Of a stretch of DNA of 64,000 nt, positions 8,096 to 17,360 are shown piece by piece (position 1 is the first letter of the stretch; every line of letters begins with the position of its first letter). The DNA comes from Pseudoalteromonas sp. NC201 (GTDB taxonomy: Bacteria > Pseudomonadota > Gammaproteobacteria > Enterobacterales > Alteromonadaceae), in the NCBI RefSeq assembly GCF_002850255.1, contig NZ_CP022522.1, positions 1,287,001-1,351,000 of the forward strand, read 5' to 3'. The position numbers and the translations under genes were made by a program. The notes under the pieces are model-generated. The model worked only from the letters and a program-made list of their open reading frames with translations, was not told the origin of the DNA and searched no databases.

Positions 8096-9430
8096 ATGAC
8101 GCCAGTTTTAATCATCGACGACAACCCTGACGTGCGAATGTCAGCCACCATAGTGCTACAAAGTCATGGTTTTATGAGCCTTGAAGCCGCACACCCTGAT
8201 GAAGCTAAAGCTATTTTATCGCAGCAGCCCGTTGCGCTTATTTTGCTTGATATGAACTTCAATAGAGATACAACCTCAGGAAAAGAAGGGCTGCAATTTC
8301 TTAGTTGGCTGAGACAAGCGCAAATGAGTGTGCCTGTGGTTGTTATTACTGCGTGGGCCAAAGTTGAACTTGCGGTCCAAGCAATGCAGTTGGGCGCATG
8401 TGACCTCATTGAAAAACCTTGGCACAACCAGCGACTGCTGAACACCGTTAGACGTTACACCAAAAGTGATAAAGCGCTATCGTCATCACATGAACCACAC
8501 ACAGACAATAACGCAACCACTCAGTTGTTTCAGCAAGCTCAGCGCGTTGCAAAAACCAATGCTAACGTACTTATTTTGGGAGAAAATGGCTGCGGAAAAA
8601 GTCAGTTGGCTAAATATATTCATGATAATAGCGGTCGCTCTGAGCACGCTTTTGTGAGCGTGAATATGGCCGCTATTCCAACGGAATTATTTGAAAGTGA
8701 GTTATTTGGCCATTGCAAAGGCGCATTTACCGATGCAAAAGCAAACCGCACTGGACGGTTTGAAATGGCTGAAAATGGCACTTTGTTTTTAGATGAAATC
8801 GGCAGTTTGCCGTTGTCACTTCAGGGCAAGCTATTACGCGTGCTCGAAACGGGTGAATATGAAGTCGTGGGAGATTCTGAAACGCGCCGCAGTAACGCGC
8901 GGATTGTTTCTGCCACTAATACGGATTTGTCAGAAGCGATTAACACCGGGCAGTTTCGTCAGGACTTACTCTATCGCTTAAATACGGTGGTGCTAAGGGT
9001 GCCACCACTCAGAGCGAGATTAGCAGAGCTTCCAAGCTTAGCAGCCCATTTTTTAACAAAGCACACCCTACGCCATGGTAATGATACTGGACGGGAGCGC
9101 TCGCTAACTGCTGCGGCGCTAGACAAATTATTGAGTTACAGTTGGCCTGGGAATATTCGTGAGCTATCTCATGTCATTGAACGGGCCGTGATCTTAGGAC
9201 TTCAGCCTGAGGTAACCGCGGATGATATCGAGCTTGAGGAAGGTGTACTAGAGCAAGAGCTCCCACTTTTGAGCCTGGAAGAAGCCGAAAAACGCATGAT
9301 TGCAAGAGCGATCCGCCATTTCGATGGCAATGTAGTGGCCGCTGGAGAATTTTTAGGTTTGAGTAAATCTGCAATTTATCGACGCCTAGAAAAGTACGAT
9401 ATTAGCCCAAAGGCAGAGCTTGATGGCTAA
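8096..9430 (+). CDS. NtrC-family sigma-54 response regulator
   Basis: 444 residues from the ATG at 8096, spaced correctly from AGGA; a GTG one codon earlier sits too close to it. Receiver domain about 4-120 with the phosphoacceptor Asp52 in LLDMNF. AAA+ domain about 140-370 with Walker A GENGCGKS and Walker B TLFLDEIG. Fis-type helix-turn-helix at the C-terminus (about 400-440, AAGEFLGLSKSAIYRRL). The sigma-54 contact loop reads GAFTDA (209-214) instead of the usual GAFTGA. It probably activates the export operon upstream through the promoter at 3594, with the kinase at 9423 as partner. Confidence 0.9.
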   Translation: MTPVLIIDDNPDVRMSATIVLQSHGFMSLEAAHPDEAKAILSQQPVALILLDMNFNRDTTSGKEGLQFLSWLRQAQMSVPVVVITAWAKVELAVQAMQLGACDLIEKPWHNQRLLNTVRRYTKSDKALSSSHEPHTDNNATTQLFQQAQRVAKTNANVLILGENGCGKSQLAKYIHDNSGRSEHAFVSVNMAAIPTELFESELFGHCKGAFTDAKANRTGRFEMAENGTLFLDEIGSLPLSLQGKLLRVLETGEYEVVGDSETRRSNARIVSATNTDLSEAINTGQFRQDLLYRLNTVVLRVPPLRARLAELPSLAAHFLTKHTLRHGNDTGRERSLTAAALDKLLSYSWPGNIRELSHVIERAVILGLQPEVTADDIELEEGVLEQELPLLSLEEAEKRMIARAIRHFDGNVVAAGEFLGLSKSAIYRRLEKYDISPKAELDG

Positions 9431-10691
9431 GCTGGCATCACTTGAGCACAAGTTACTTGTTGGCTTTGCGATACCTATAATCACACTTGCTATGCTCGCG
9501 CTTGGGTTGATCTGCTATTTTGAGCTTACGTTGTTAAGTGCAATCACTTTGTTGCTCGGTGTGATGATCCCCTCTGTATTAGCACTGAGTTACGGCTATC
9601 AATCAGTAATGCAGGTGCTTGAAAGTTTGGCGGTCCAGTTGGACGGTGTAACCAATGAAGAGTTTGGTGTATGGCAGTTAGCGCAATACCGCAAGGGTCG
9701 GGTTGAATTGCTCAAGGCTGAGCTCAAAGAAGCTGCCAAGCGATTACAGCAAAAGCGTCAAGAATATGGTCAGAATGAAGCTTTTGTATTTAATTTTATG
9801 AGCGAACTCACCCTGCCAATCGTGGTACTTGATGCGCATCATCATGTGTATTTTGCCAATCATGCCATGAATACAGTGTATCCAGAACAGGTGTTACATG
9901 GTGCACATGCTAAAGCTCTGGCGCTTCAGTATGTGGATGAACAATGGCAGCATACGCAGCACATCTCTCGATTTAGCATTGCGGCTCATAAACTATATCG
10001 GGGGCAGCGAGCCTATCAATTATTGGTGTTTTTCTCGGTGGAGCAAGCGCTGCGAGATAATGAAAAGCAGGTATGGCAAAAGCTACTATCGGTACTCAAT
10101 CATGAAGTGCGAAACGCCTTAACTCCGGTGTACTCAATGGCGCAATCCCTGCAACAAGATGGCAATATCATTTCACCTGAGATGCAGCAAACTATGCTCG
10201 GTGTAATAGAAAGTCGTGCAGCTCATTTACAGCAATTTGTTGCAAACTACGCACAAGTAGCGCAGCTTCCACCCGTTGATATGCAAAACATTGAGGTGGA
10301 GTTGCTGGTATCGCGCTGGCAAGCTTTATTTCCCAGTGTTGAGATAAAGGCGCTTAATAAGGGCTTGGTTTATTGTGATGAAGCTCAGCTAACGCAGGCT
10401 ATGATCAACCTTGTCAATAATGCTGAGCAAGCAAATCAATCTGCGGGGAATGATGGCATAACACTAACCATAGATAGACCAAAAAATTGGCGCTTTACCC
10501 TAGAAGATAACGGCGCTGGTATCGCCAATCCAGATAACCTTTTTGTACCATTTTATTCTACTAAACCAAAGGGATCGGGTATCGGCTTGGTGTTGAGCCG
10601 GGAGCTTATTCGTAATCAGCAAGGGGAGTTGCATTTAGCGAATTTACCGGACAATAAAGGGGCTCAAGCTGTGGTTACTTTGCATTTCTAG
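9423..10691 (+). CDS. Sensor histidine kinase, partner of the NtrC-type regulator
   Basis: 422 residues from ATG 9423, overlapping the regulator by 8 bases. Two adjacent N-terminal membrane segments (about 10-55) with almost no periplasmic loop suggest that it senses within or near the membrane. A helical linker and a PAS-like region follow, then a phosphoacceptor His227 in LNHEVRNALTP, and an ATPase domain with NLVNNAEQA (N box), EDNGAGI (G1) and KGSGIGL (G2). With so little periplasmic part, a membrane-active compound or the transporter itself may be the signal; this is inferred. Confidence 0.9.
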   Translation: MAKLASLEHKLLVGFAIPIITLAMLALGLICYFELTLLSAITLLLGVMIPSVLALSYGYQSVMQVLESLAVQLDGVTNEEFGVWQLAQYRKGRVELLKAELKEAAKRLQQKRQEYGQNEAFVFNFMSELTLPIVVLDAHHHVYFANHAMNTVYPEQVLHGAHAKALALQYVDEQWQHTQHISRFSIAAHKLYRGQRAYQLLVFFSVEQALRDNEKQVWQKLLSVLNHEVRNALTPVYSMAQSLQQDGNIISPEMQQTMLGVIESRAAHLQQFVANYAQVAQLPPVDMQNIEVELLVSRWQALFPSVEIKALNKGLVYCDEAQLTQAMINLVNNAEQANQSAGNDGITLTIDRPKNWRFTLEDNGAGIANPDNLFVPFYSTKPKGSGIGLVLSRELIRNQQGELHLANLPDNKGAQAVVTLHF

Positions 10692-10745
10692 TAAATTTAG
10701 AAAAACTTCGCAATATTTGAATATTTATCTTTCTTTGGAATTTGT

Positions 10746-10786
10746 AACCTCAGGTTAAGTAGTTTTACCTTGCCATATTATGGCAA
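10746..10786. promoter_or_regulatory. Two palindromes, candidate operators of the MATE gene
   Basis: AACCTCAGGTT (10746-10756) is a perfect 11-base palindrome. TTGCCATATTATGGCAA (10770-10786) is a perfect 17-base palindrome and ends 16 bases before the MATE ATG, just upstream of its GAGGAG ribosome site. Both lie where a repressor or activator dimer would control the promoter. The AraC-type protein encoded downstream usually binds direct repeats, so another regulator is also possible. Confidence 0.45.
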
Positions 10787-10802
10787 CTGAGGAGTAGTTT
10801 AC

Positions 10803-12176
10803 ATGAAAGATAAAAATCAATTAGGGCTCGTGCAGCTCGCCGAGATGCCCATATTAGTGCTGTTTATTCGAACCTGTATTCCCATTTGTATCGGTTTACT
10901 CGTTGTGGGTTTATATGCCTTGGTTGACGGCTGGTTTATTAGTCGCTACGTGTCAGAGATGGCATTTGGTGCCGTGGCTATGGTTTACCCGCTGCAGGTG
11001 TTAATGATAGCGCTAACCGCTATGGTATCTGCAGGTATGGCGGCCACAATGACAAGATTAATCGGAGCAAAGCAAGTAGGTAAAGCCGCAGAGGTTATCG
11101 GTCATGGACTGATAATTGGCGGTATAGTTAGCGTGGTATTCTTGGTACTTGGTTGGCTTTATCCACTTGAGCTCTTATCACTTTTGCAAGTGGAAGCGGT
11201 TTTTGTAAAGGATGCGCTTAGCTACATACAGCCGTTATATCTTTGTGCCATTACCGGAGTTTTATTACCTATCGTGGCTGATATGTTCCGTGGTCAGGGT
11301 AAACCGCAGTTGATGATGCTGTTGTTATTAGTCTCGGCTGTGCTCAATATACTGCTTGATTATCTATTTATCGCGCAATTTGGTTTGGGGGTTGCAGGTG
11401 CGGCATATGCGACAATCGCAGCGCAATTGGGGGCATTGATTATTGCGCTTCAGCTAAAAAGAAAGCGTACTGACTTGCTTGCGGTTAAGGTGTGTTGGAA
11501 ACCTCGTGCTTGGCTACCGATCCTCGCAATCGGGATGCCTATCTTGATCACGCAATTTTGCCTTGGCGTGCAAACTGCGGTGGTTAACTGGCAGCTGTTG
11601 TCTTTTGCAAACGAAAATTGGGTAGTCGCCCACGGCATGCTGGGACGTATCATTAATTTTGCAATTCTACCCGCGATTGCAATGTTGATCGCATTTCAAA
11701 CTATCGTCGGCTATAACTTAGCGGCAGGACATAGTGGGCGAGTAAGAGCGTGTACGCGAGTTGCTTTTTTGGGTATGACAGGATTTGCACTGCTATTGAC
11801 GCTAGGGTTGATGGGATTGCCGAGGCTATGGCTGAGCCTGTTTACCGAAGCGAGTGAATTTCTCGAAATAGGAGAGCGCGTTTTTCGCTCAGCCCTTTGG
11901 GGGATGCCGCTATTTGGCGTGGTAATTTTAGCATCTGGATTTTATCAAGCAAAAGGTGATGCCAAACGCGCTTGTTTTTACAGTGCCTTGAAGGTGATGT
12001 TTATTCTAGTTCCATTAATCGTTATTGCACCGCACTACTTTGGCTTAAATGGTGTATTTATGGCACTTGTAGGGGCTGATTTTATAGCCGCAGGGTTAAC
12101 ATTTATACTGTGTTGGCGGCACTATCAACAGGCTAAGAGCCAATCGGGAGAGATACAGCTTGCATCAATCAACTGA
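10803..12176 (+). CDS. MATE-family efflux transporter
   Basis: 457 residues with twelve hydrophobic segments arranged as two similar halves, as in MATE (DinF/NorM-like) sodium- or proton-driven antiporters. Recognisable pieces are MFRGQGKPQ between segments near residue 165 and the matching FYQAKGDAKRA in the second half near residue 385. It should export cationic drugs or metabolites across the inner membrane. The ribosome site is GAGGAG. The 3' end overlaps the next gene by 17 bases, so pump and regulator share a transcript. Confidence 0.9.
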   Translation: MKDKNQLGLVQLAEMPILVLFIRTCIPICIGLLVVGLYALVDGWFISRYVSEMAFGAVAMVYPLQVLMIALTAMVSAGMAATMTRLIGAKQVGKAAEVIGHGLIIGGIVSVVFLVLGWLYPLELLSLLQVEAVFVKDALSYIQPLYLCAITGVLLPIVADMFRGQGKPQLMMLLLLVSAVLNILLDYLFIAQFGLGVAGAAYATIAAQLGALIIALQLKRKRTDLLAVKVCWKPRAWLPILAIGMPILITQFCLGVQTAVVNWQLLSFANENWVVAHGMLGRIINFAILPAIAMLIAFQTIVGYNLAAGHSGRVRACTRVAFLGMTGFALLLTLGLMGLPRLWLSLFTEASEFLEIGERVFRSALWGMPLFGVVILASGFYQAKGDAKRACFYSALKVMFILVPLIVIAPHYFGLNGVFMALVGADFIAAGLTFILCWRHYQQAKSQSGEIQLASIN

Positions 12177-13134
12177 GCAAAAGTTAAGCGCTGAAGAGAT
12201 ATATTTAGGGCGGTTACAACCTGTCATTGAGTGGGTGCATAGTAATCCAGAGTCGCCGCTTTCGTTACAGCAAGCGGCGAGCCTGAGCCATTTTTCTAAG
12301 TTTCATTTCCAGCGCATTTTTGCAGCTGTGATTGGTGAATCTTTGAGCCAGTACACTAATCGCGTGAGGTTGGAGCGCGCGGCCAATATGTTGTTGCTAG
12401 CCGAAGAGTACAATGTGACAGATATTGCGCTACAGTTTGGTTTTTCTGGTAGCGCAAACTTTTCGCGAGCGTTTAAAGAGCACTTTGGTGTGACTCCTTC
12501 AAGTGTGCGAAAAACAGAACAACTACGTAAATTGGTGACAAAAAATAACATTGAGCCGGCCCTTAACACGACACAACTTACCCGAATACACGCATTAAGA
12601 GCTGAGCGACACAGTGTTATCCAGCCGGTTAAACTACACTCCATTTCACAGCTACCCTTATGTACATTACGCGCGTCACAAGGCTACCAATTGCAAGGAA
12701 TTAGCGCCTGTTGGCAGCAGCTTGCAGCGTGGGCTAGTGCACATGGACTGGATTATAGCCAAGTACAAAAGTTTGGTTTTGGTCATGATAACCCCGTTTT
12801 TACGCCACTAGATAAAGCGCGTTACGATGGCGCAATTGTGATTAACGACGAGTTAAAATCTGCGGTGACTCGGCCATATCAACTCAATGTGCTCAGCGCG
12901 GGAATATACGCAATTTTTGATTACCGTGGAGCAATTAAAGACTTGTTGAGTTTCCAATTAGATATTTTCGCAAAGTGGCTGCCACAAAGCGGATACGAGC
13001 CAGAAGATGCGCCCTTAATTGAACATTATCCTGAAGTAATTTCACAAGAAAATGGAGGCTCGCCAAGTGAAAAGGTGATTGCGCTGGAAATTTGGTTAAA
13101 GGTCAAGCCGCTAAAATTTACTAAATCAATCTAA
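12160..13134 (+). CDS. AraC-type regulator with GyrI-like effector domain
   Basis: 324 residues from a TTG inside the MATE gene, with GGGAG upstream. The two helix-turn-helix units of an AraC domain lie at the N-terminus (about 20-115; LQQAASLSHFSKFHFQRIF and VTDIALQFGFSGSANFSRAF). The C-terminal half (about 160-320) looks like a GyrI/SOUL-type small molecule-binding domain, the layout of Rob- and BmrR-like multidrug sensors. Coupling to a MATE pump suggests drug-responsive control of that pump. Confidence 0.85.
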   Translation: MHQSTEQKLSAEEIYLGRLQPVIEWVHSNPESPLSLQQAASLSHFSKFHFQRIFAAVIGESLSQYTNRVRLERAANMLLLAEEYNVTDIALQFGFSGSANFSRAFKEHFGVTPSSVRKTEQLRKLVTKNNIEPALNTTQLTRIHALRAERHSVIQPVKLHSISQLPLCTLRASQGYQLQGISACWQQLAAWASAHGLDYSQVQKFGFGHDNPVFTPLDKARYDGAIVINDELKSAVTRPYQLNVLSAGIYAIFDYRGAIKDLLSFQLDIFAKWLPQSGYEPEDAPLIEHYPEVISQENGGSPSEKVIALEIWLKVKPLKFTKSI

Positions 13135-13200
13135 AAACTTCACAATTCGCCCACAAACTTTAAGCATGATCAACCGTACACCAAGCGGGAGATTAAAAAA

Positions 13201-13617
13201 GTGGTTGAACTAGAGTTAATTCGAGTTGATAAATACAGCGAGCAGACTTTTACACATTTGCTAGAAGCGAGCCATTATCAAAAGCAAGTGGGCTCGTTTG
13301 AACTGTGTAGCGCAACCAATATCGCTTATCTTTTTTATGCAGATGGTAAGCTGGTTGGCTTTACCGTAATAGGTATTTCAAACCGCCGAGAGTTTGAAGT
13401 CTGTGCGCTTTATATTACTCCTGCCGAGCGCAGAAAGCGTTACGCCACCGAGTTTATGGCACACATTTGGTCAGTATACAAAGGTCGTTGGAAAGTGCGT
13501 ATGCAAGATAAGCTTGAAAGTTCGTGCGGTTTTTGGCGCAAAACCTTGGCTGAGATGACCAATCAACCGCAATCGCATAGACGAGAAAGCGAGTTTGAAC
13601 ACGCTTTTGCAGTGTAA
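13201..13617 (+). CDS. Probable GNAT-family acetyltransferase
   Basis: 138 residues from a GTG, preceded by GGGAG. The middle has the GNAT layout: GKLVGFTVIG as a central strand, then a FEVCALYITPAERRKRYATE stretch that resembles motif A (acetyl-CoA pyrophosphate loop, R-x-x-G/Y-x-G/A variant) followed by a helix. The C-terminus matches the usual FWRKT part (here GFWRKTLAEM) seen in small GNAT proteins. The substrate is unknown. It converges with the HugZ-like gene, with only 8 bases between stop codons. Confidence 0.6.
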   Translation: MVELELIRVDKYSEQTFTHLLEASHYQKQVGSFELCSATNIAYLFYADGKLVGFTVIGISNRREFEVCALYITPAERRKRYATEFMAHIWSVYKGRWKVRMQDKLESSCGFWRKTLAEMTNQPQSHRRESEFEHAFAV

Positions 13618-13625
13618 CACCTACG

Positions 13626-14078
13626 TTAGTACCATTCCTGTTTTTCTAGCCAAAATGCACGGCCAAAACCGCCTACATATCGAACCCTAGCCACTTCAAT
13701 TCGCCATAGGTGGAAGTCACAGAGCATGGCATATTGCTGAGCTTTTTCGTGCTTTATTACGAATTGTGCAATCAGGCTTTCGCTATCCGCTCTTGGTAGT
13801 TTGTGTGCATGCCCAAGAATAGTAACTCGCGCATTTTCAACGTCTTCAACCGCACCATCACCGAGCACCATAAACGAAAGTGCCGGGTGCTTGGCTAAAT
13901 TCTTGGTGTGCTGGGCGATATCACTAATAAAGAAGTAAAAGTGATTATCTTCAAGAAAAACATATTGAGCGATAGAAGAAAAAGGAAAGCCCTTTTGGTT
14001 GTTAGAGAAGGTAGATAAAAATGCGCTCTTATGGTTTTGGCATAAGGCCTTTGCTTCGTTGATTGCGGTTTCTCTCAT
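13626..14078 (-). CDS. HugZ/HutZ-like pyridoxamine oxidase-fold protein
   Basis: 150 residues with the split-barrel flavin/haem fold typical of the HugZ and HutZ haem utilisation proteins: an N-terminal helix, then AFLSTF, GFPFSSIAQY, FYFFISDIAQHTKNL and SFMVLGDG. Family members bind and degrade haem, or protect from haem excess, in the cytoplasm. Its presence 2.6 kb from a haem oxygenase gene on the same strand fits iron scavenging from haem, although the chemoreceptor gene lies between them on the opposite strand. It is shorter than Helicobacter HugZ (about 250 residues) and so resembles the single-domain HutZ type. Confidence 0.75.
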   Translation of the reverse strand: MRETAINEAKALCQNHKSAFLSTFSNNQKGFPFSSIAQYVFLEDNHFYFFISDIAQHTKNLAKHPALSFMVLGDGAVEDVENARVTILGHAHKLPRADSESLIAQFVIKHEKAQQYAMLCDFHLWRIEVARVRYVGGFGRAFWLEKQEWY

Positions 14079-14276
14079 CTTGTTATGCTCTTAAATAATA
14101 AAAGACCTAACCGCAATGATCGCTAAAACTAAAAATAAAATCAAAAACTAAGTAAGCAAAACCGCAAATTTGAAGCTACATTTTTAAAAGGTATGTTGGT
14201 AATTTTTAGAGTATTTACTTGGTTTTTTATCCCATTTGTAACATAGTTTGTTTACTCAAAATAGAGCAATGACATT

Positions 14277-16301
14277 ATGCTAAGTAAACTAACAATAAAA
14301 CAAAAAATTACTTTAGGCTTTAGTGCATTAGGCGTGCTGCTGTTACTTGCGTGCGTGCTTGCCTATTTAGCATTGGCGCAAATAAAGTCCGCTAATCAAA
14401 ATATGGGGCAAATTACTTTGCCTATTCAGCGCAGTGCTGACGCCTTGCAACTTGAACAGCTTAAGCTCAGCAAGTTGGTTTCTCAAGCTTATACCCTCGA
14501 AAGCGAGCAAGATATCAATCGGGCTCGACAGCAATTTACCACACAGCAGCAACTGTATGTTGAGCGCCAGCGGCACTTAACGTCATTGACGCAAGCCATG
14601 CCTGAATTTGTCACACCATTAAAGCAAACTCTGGCGCTGGGTGAGCAGCTCAGTCGTGCCGCAGAACAAATGTTGCAGGCTAAGGCTGATGTTGTACAAG
14701 CGCAGCAACGGATCCAATCACAATATCAAGCACTTAAACAGGATAAAGAACAGGCCAGCAATGCCATGCTGGATCTTGAGTTAATCGAGACAGACAAAAC
14801 ACGGCAGTTGGAAGAAATGGTCGGGACTGGCGTTCGTATTGATGACATGTTGTTTACACTGGAAAACAACAGTCAGCGGATCAGCGGTTTAACGCTAGAG
14901 CAAGTAGATCAGCACCAGCAAGATATGTTGTTTTTGTTAGATAATATTGAAAATAACCTAACGTTTTTGAAGCGCCAAGCCTATGGCATGGATGCAGATG
15001 ATTTGTTAAATCAGTTTAGTGAGGGCATGACTAAGCTCAGGGAAAAGCTGGGTGAGCCCGGTCATCTTTATGTCGCGGTACAAGAGAAACTGCGTCAGCA
15101 ACAGCAAGCTGCAATGTTATATAAGCAATCAGAGCAGCATGCGTTTGCCATTTTAACCGAGCTTGAGAAAATGCAGCAAAGCGCTAATGCGGCGTTTAAT
15201 CGTTCTCAAAATAATGCTGAAACCCTTATCGAGCGAGCGCAAAATACCGCCATTTTATTGGTGATTGTCTTTATTGCTTTAGGTGCGTTTATCTCGGTTT
15301 CAACTAGCCGGGCAATGCTTGGGCCGTTGGCTGCGGTGAATAAAATGCTCAAATACCTTGCTGCTGGAGACTTTTCGAAGCAAATGAGTAAGCGCAGTGA
15401 TGATGAATTTGGTCAGTTAATTGATAATATTAATCAGGTGAAAGACAATCTCCGTGCTTTGCTAGAGTCAATCAATAATCAGGTTCATGAGTTAGAAGGA
15501 CTATCGGAATCATCATTAAGCGAAAGTAAACAAATAGCCAATAATGCGACTGAGCAAATGCGCCGCATGGATAATGCCAATCGCTTAGCACAAAGTATTT
15601 CAGCTAGTGCTTTGGCGGTTTCCGAACGCTCGTCAGATAGCCTCGCGAGCATCCATACCGCTAACCAGCATAAAACCGAGGTCAGTAAATACACACAAGA
15701 CAATAAAGAACATATTCTATCGCTCAGCACGCGCATGAGTGAAGCGGTAGAGAGTATGACCAAATTGACCACACATAGCGAGAATATCGGCAGTATCTTG
15801 GATACCATTGTTTCTATTGCTGAGCAAACCAATCTGTTGGCGTTAAACGCAGCAATTGAGGCGGCTCGAGCTGGTGAGCAGGGAAGAGGGTTTGCGGTGG
15901 TCGCCGATGAGGTTAGAACGCTTGCGTCAAGGACGCAAGAGTCGACTAATGAAATTAACCAAATGATCGCAGCTCTGAGACAGGATACACATAGCGCCTC
16001 TGAGGCCATTAACTCCGGCCAACGTGATGTTGCCTCATGTGTTAAACAAAGTGAGGCGCTTGCCAGTGCCATGGATGAAATTGCCAACGCTATTTTACAG
16101 GTTACGCAGTTGAGTGAAGAAGTCAGCCAAGCCGCTGATCACCAAGCGACGGATTGTCAGCAAATTGAGCAGGTGATGCTAGATGCACAAAGTACCGCAA
16201 ATGAGAATGCTCAGGCGATGCAAAGCTTGGCTAAAGGCAGCGAGTCGCTCAGTAGCTTCTCGCATCGTCTAGCAACACTGGTTGAGCGTTTTAAATTATA
16301 A
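14277..16301 (+). CDS. Methyl-accepting chemotaxis protein
   Basis: 674 residues: membrane segment about 12-35, a long mostly helical periplasmic sensor (about 36-320, rich in Gln and Leu), second membrane segment about 322-342, HAMP domain (about 343-395) and a cytoplasmic signalling hairpin with the near-universal tip [20 protein letters not shown] followed by [15 protein letters not shown]. There is no C-terminal pentapeptide for CheR/CheB docking. The ligand is unknown. The 198-base upstream gap holds no clear promoter motif that I could name. Confidence 0.95.
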   Translation: MLSKLTIKQKITLGFSALGVLLLLACVLAYLALAQIKSANQNMGQITLPIQRSADALQLEQLKLSKLVSQAYTLESEQDINRARQQFTTQQQLYVERQRHLTSLTQAMPEFVTPLKQTLALGEQLSRAAEQMLQAKADVVQAQQRIQSQYQALKQDKEQASNAMLDLELIETDKTRQLEEMVGTGVRIDDMLFTLENNSQRISGLTLEQVDQHQQDMLFLLDNIENNLTFLKRQAYGMDADDLLNQFSEGMTKLREKLGEPGHLYVAVQEKLRQQQQAAMLYKQSEQHAFAILTELEKMQQSANAAFNRSQNNAETLIERAQNTAILLVIVFIALGAFISVSTSRAMLGPLAAVNKMLKYLAAGDFSKQMSKRSDDEFGQLIDNINQVKDNLRALLESINNQVHELEGLSESSLSESKQIANNATEQMRRMDNANRLAQSISASALAVSERSSDSLASIHTANQHKTEVSKYTQDNKEHILSLSTRMSEAVESMTKLTTHSENIGSILDTIVSIAEQTNLLALNAAIEAARAGEQGRGFAVVADEVRTLASRTQESTNEINQMIAALRQDTHSASEAINSGQRDVASCVKQSEALASAMDEIANAILQVTQLSEEVSQAADHQATDCQQIEQVMLDAQSTANENAQAMQSLAKGSESLSSFSHRLATLVERFKL

Positions 16302-16316
16302 GAATGTAAACTGGTA

Positions 16317-16706
16317 TTACACACGCTTTGATGGTCTGGAATAAATATAAGACATTACTGCGATCTTTATACTGCCAACTACACAGGCCAACCAGGCTGC
16401 TGGTGAGAGCAAAATAAGTAAAGCATAGCTCGCTGTCATGCCCACTGTTGCCATGACTTTGGCCTTGAGCGGAATAACCCTGTATTGCTTCCATTGCGTT
16501 AATGAAGCGCCAAACCTTGGGTGATTTAGCAGCCACAAGGCAAGCCTAGGAGAGGCTTTTGAAAAGCACGCCAAAGCCAGAATAAAAAACACAGTGGTTG
16601 GCATGACGGGCAAAACAATACCAATAACACCGAGGGCTACAAATAGATATCCGCATAGCAGTAGGGCTATTTTTTTATAGTTGGCTAAGGCGGCTTTAAA
16701 CATCAT
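16317..16706 (-). CDS. DUF454 (YbaN-like) inner membrane protein
   Basis: 129 residues with three or four membrane segments and the family signature around GIVLPVMPTTVFFILALACF followed by SKASPRLALWLLNHPRFG. DUF454/YbaN proteins are small inner membrane proteins of unknown function that often sit beside haem or iron genes. The start overlaps the haem oxygenase stop by 4 bases (ATGA), so both are translated from one message. Confidence 0.85.
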   Translation of the reverse strand: MMFKAALANYKKIALLLCGYLFVALGVIGIVLPVMPTTVFFILALACFSKASPRLALWLLNHPRFGASLTQWKQYRVIPLKAKVMATVGMTASYALLILLSPAAWLACVVGSIKIAVMSYIYSRPSKRV

Positions 16707-17293
16707 GAATAAACGTGTGCCTGGAATGCTTGGAAACGGGTGAATGCCTGACGAGCACCTTCAATTAGCGCCTGTTCTTGCTGTTCGCTCAATTCAATTG
16801 CGTCTATGATTTGCACAAGCTCTCGCCAAGCGCTGCCGCGACCGGCTCCTGGGCCTGCTAAATATCGAGCGCCGTGCTGCGCATCAAAATTGAGCTTGGC
16901 CCCAACTTGTTTACCCAGCATGGCTGCACCGACCTTTGAGCCCTCAACCACATATAGCCAGCCGAGCGCTCTGGCGACGTCGGTATTATTGGTTACTTCT
17001 GGCATTAAGTAGGGAGTAGGGATGGTGGTTTCAAGGTCGATAAAGTCTTGCTCAAGCAAACCTAAGCGGCGGCGCGTGGCCAAATCAGGAATAAGCGCTA
17101 ATAATTCTGGGTGTTCATAAAGAGCGCTCACATCTTTTAAAAAATAAAACTGTAGTCGTAAGAAATCGAGATAGCTTTGTGTATTGGCGAATGGGTCTTG
17201 CGCCATAATGGATTTGTCTACATTGTCGTGGGTATCTGCAGTTGCATGTTTTAAGTTTTGCGCTCGAGAAAGTGCAGAGGTAACGGTAGTCAT
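16703..17293 (-). CDS. Biliverdin-producing haem oxygenase
   Basis: 196 residues from the ATG at 17293, which has GGAG 5-6 bases upstream; a 15-codon longer reading lacks such a site. The haem-binding part is visible: LKHATADTHDNVDKSIM, where the His before NVD is the expected proximal ligand, and a distal helix WLYVVEGSKVGAAMLG with the Gly-rich kink of bacterial HemO/BphO enzymes. It opens haem to release iron, CO and biliverdin in the cytoplasm. It lies 67 bases downstream of the receptor gene, in the same direction, and completes a haem import and degradation unit. Confidence 0.88.
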   Translation of the reverse strand: MTTVTSALSRAQNLKHATADTHDNVDKSIMAQDPFANTQSYLDFLRLQFYFLKDVSALYEHPELLALIPDLATRRRLGLLEQDFIDLETTIPTPYLMPEVTNNTDVARALGWLYVVEGSKVGAAMLGKQVGAKLNFDAQHGARYLAGPGAGRGSAWRELVQIIDAIELSEQQEQALIEGARQAFTRFQAFQAHVYS

Positions 17294-17360
17294 TGATGCT
17301 CCAAGGTGATGTAAAAATATAGCGCTGTCTTTAAGCAAAAGTACAGCGCCTAAGTGTTGA

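Noticed and set aside
15485..16087. 200-codon antisense frame across the chemoreceptor gene
   Set aside because: It is the complement of the strongly conserved signalling domain, has no ribosome site, and is Ser/Ala/Leu-rich as shadow frames are.
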